Shown here piece after piece: positions 63,019-64,000 of a DNA stretch of 64,000 nucleotides (positions are counted from its first letter, which is position 1; every line of letters starts with the position of its first letter). Location of the stretch: positions 28,852 to 92,851 of the forward strand of contig NZ_LMMA01000004.1 of NCBI RefSeq assembly GCF_001422725.1. Direction: 5' to 3'. The notes under the pieces are model-generated. The model did not search any database and had not been told where the DNA came from. It saw only the letters and a program-made list of their open reading frames with translations. The position numbers were made by a program, and so were the translations under genes. The stretch comes from Flavobacterium sp. Leaf82. Its GTDB lineage: Bacteria > Bacteroidota > Bacteroidia > Flavobacteriales > Flavobacteriaceae.

Positions 63019-64000
63019 TTAAGCCTTTTTTCTTTTACCTGTTAGATATTTTCGAATTGGAGTATCATAAAAAACCATAGTCAAATACGCGATTCCAACT
63101 AAAAGAATTGTTCCTGTTATTACTACCAAAGTAAGCTCATTTGTTTCTGGTTTGTACTTGGTGTAATAGTTTGCAAATATCCACATTGCTGCATAATGCG
63201 TCATGTATAACGGATAAGATATATTTCCTAAAAACACACAAAGTTTTCTAAATCCTGGTTTTAATGTTGCTCCGGCTCCTAAAATTATTAATAACGGAAA
63301 ATACAACAAAACAATTATAGGTTCTGACAACCAATTAAAATTAGAAAAAGGTACAAAGAAAGCCAGCAATAGTAATATTGATAAACCTATAAATCCCAGA
63401 TTTGATTTAATAGTCCAGTTGGAACGATAGATAAGCATTCCTGCTAAAAACGAATACGAAATACGGGCAAAACCATCCCAAAAAGTTTCTCCGCTCCATC
63501 CGCCCAATAAAGAACCTCCGGCACGATAACTTACGAAACAAAGACCTATTGCAGCAAAAACAGTTAATAAAAAGAGCGAACGACGACTTAATTTATAAAG
63601 AAAAAGCGCGTATAAAATATTCGCTACATATTCCCAAAACAAAGACCAGCCAGGCGCATTTAAACCAAATAAATTAAAATAACGATCTGCCATAACCGGA
63701 AAAGGAACCAGAAAAACTGAAGCAAGAAAGATCAAAATTAGTTTGCCTGTTTCGTAGCTTTCCGGATGACCGCCAAATGGATCAAACAGAAAAGTCAATA
63801 AACCCAATACAGAACCAAAAACAACCAAAGGATGCAACCTGATTAAGCGCAATTTAAAAAAGTCGCTAATTTTCATTTTGTCAATACGATCGTGATATGC
63901 ATAAGCAATAACAAATCCGGAAAGACAAAAGAAAAAATCAACAGCAAGAAAACCATGCGCAATAAAATTTTCGCTTGGCGGATGAACGATTTCCATAAAA
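63019..64000 (-). CDS. acyltransferase-3 (OafA/YrhL) membrane protein, N-terminus outside the window
   Basis: A 327-codon frame is open to the right edge, so the gene continues beyond it. The visible part has AVDFFFCLSGFVIAYAYHDR (about 18-37), the acyltransferase-3 hallmark, then KISDFFKLRLIRLHPL and about nine hydrophobic helices, ending with a basic KYLTGKRKKA. The first helix with its catalytic His (LRGxAALxVxxxH) normally comes just before, and lies outside. The first in-frame ATG (63996) is therefore probably internal. The family O-acylates sugars or other envelope molecules. It is the first known gene of the acyltransferase-AraC-monooxygenase set. Confidence 0.88.
   Translation of the reverse strand, partial: FMEIVHPPSENFIAHGFLAVDFFFCLSGFVIAYAYHDRIDKMKISDFFKLRLIRLHPLVVFGSVLGLLTFLFDPFGGHPESYETGKLILIFLASVFLVPFPVMADRYFNLFGLNAPGWSLFWEYVANILYALFLYKLSRRSLFLLTVFAAIGLCFVSYRAGGSLLGGWSGETFWDGFARISYSFLAGMLIYRSNWTIKSNLGFIGLSILLLLAFFVPFSNFNWLSEPIIVLLYFPLLIILGAGATLKPGFRKLCVFLGNISYPLYMTHYAAMWIFANYYTKYKPETNELTLVVITGTILLVGIAYLTMVFYDTPIRKYLTGKRKKA

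Overview
The window is almost certainly from a Flavobacterium or a close relative (Bacteroidota). The evidence is AT-rich DNA, promoters of the Bacteroidota type (TAnnTTTG -7 box), few Shine-Dalgarno sites, fused SecDF, type IX secretion (T9SS) sorting tails, a PorP/SprF protein, outer-membrane proteins ending in an aromatic residue, and several kinds of dispersed intergenic palindrome. No tRNA, rRNA, CRISPR array, prophage or complete insertion sequence was seen.

Region 1 (1-6033) is the end of a surface-polysaccharide locus: the tail of a membrane protein, a hexapeptide acyltransferase, one GT-B and three GT-A glycosyltransferases, an FdtA-type sugar-nucleotide ketoisomerase and a SAM methyltransferase. 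Their strands alternate and gene ends overlap. Region 2 (6039-13664) holds ftsE, a 1004-residue TPR protein, a PhzF-family protein, an outer-membrane barrel and a GreA-like small protein. Region 3 (14096-24173) holds two asparagine synthetase paralogues, gyrB, mdh and secDF. The second synthetase has lost its glutaminase nucleophile.

Region 4 (24578-31018), mostly on the minus strand, has cysS-yidD-lgt, folE and an aminotransferase, with a divergent retropepsin/PDZ protein. Region 5 (31178-36955) is a T9SS surface module: a large type-B sorted protein, a PorP/SprF protein and an OmpA/TPR/PD40 protein. Region 6 (37115-46120) has lipoprotein and DUF1573 genes among tandem palindromes, valS, a T9SS-exported subtilisin with a short ORF coupled to its start, and an amino-acid permease.

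Region 7 (46322-56471) looks like an iron-uptake island on the minus strand: two intact TonB receptors, one receptor broken by a single frameshift, a DUF4198 protein, a decayed PepSY membrane-protein remnant and a divergent MFS transporter. A shared imperfect palindrome lies in front of four of these genes and suggests one regulon. Region 8 (56578-64000) has small membrane and lipoprotein genes, topB, and a set of acyltransferase-3 (cut by the window end), AraC regulator and TetX-like flavin monooxygenase.

The observations most worth following up are the glutaminase-dead AsnB paralogue, the shared operator in the iron island, the receptor/PepSY decay, the ATGA-coupled short ORF before the subtilisin, and the varied intergenic palindromes.
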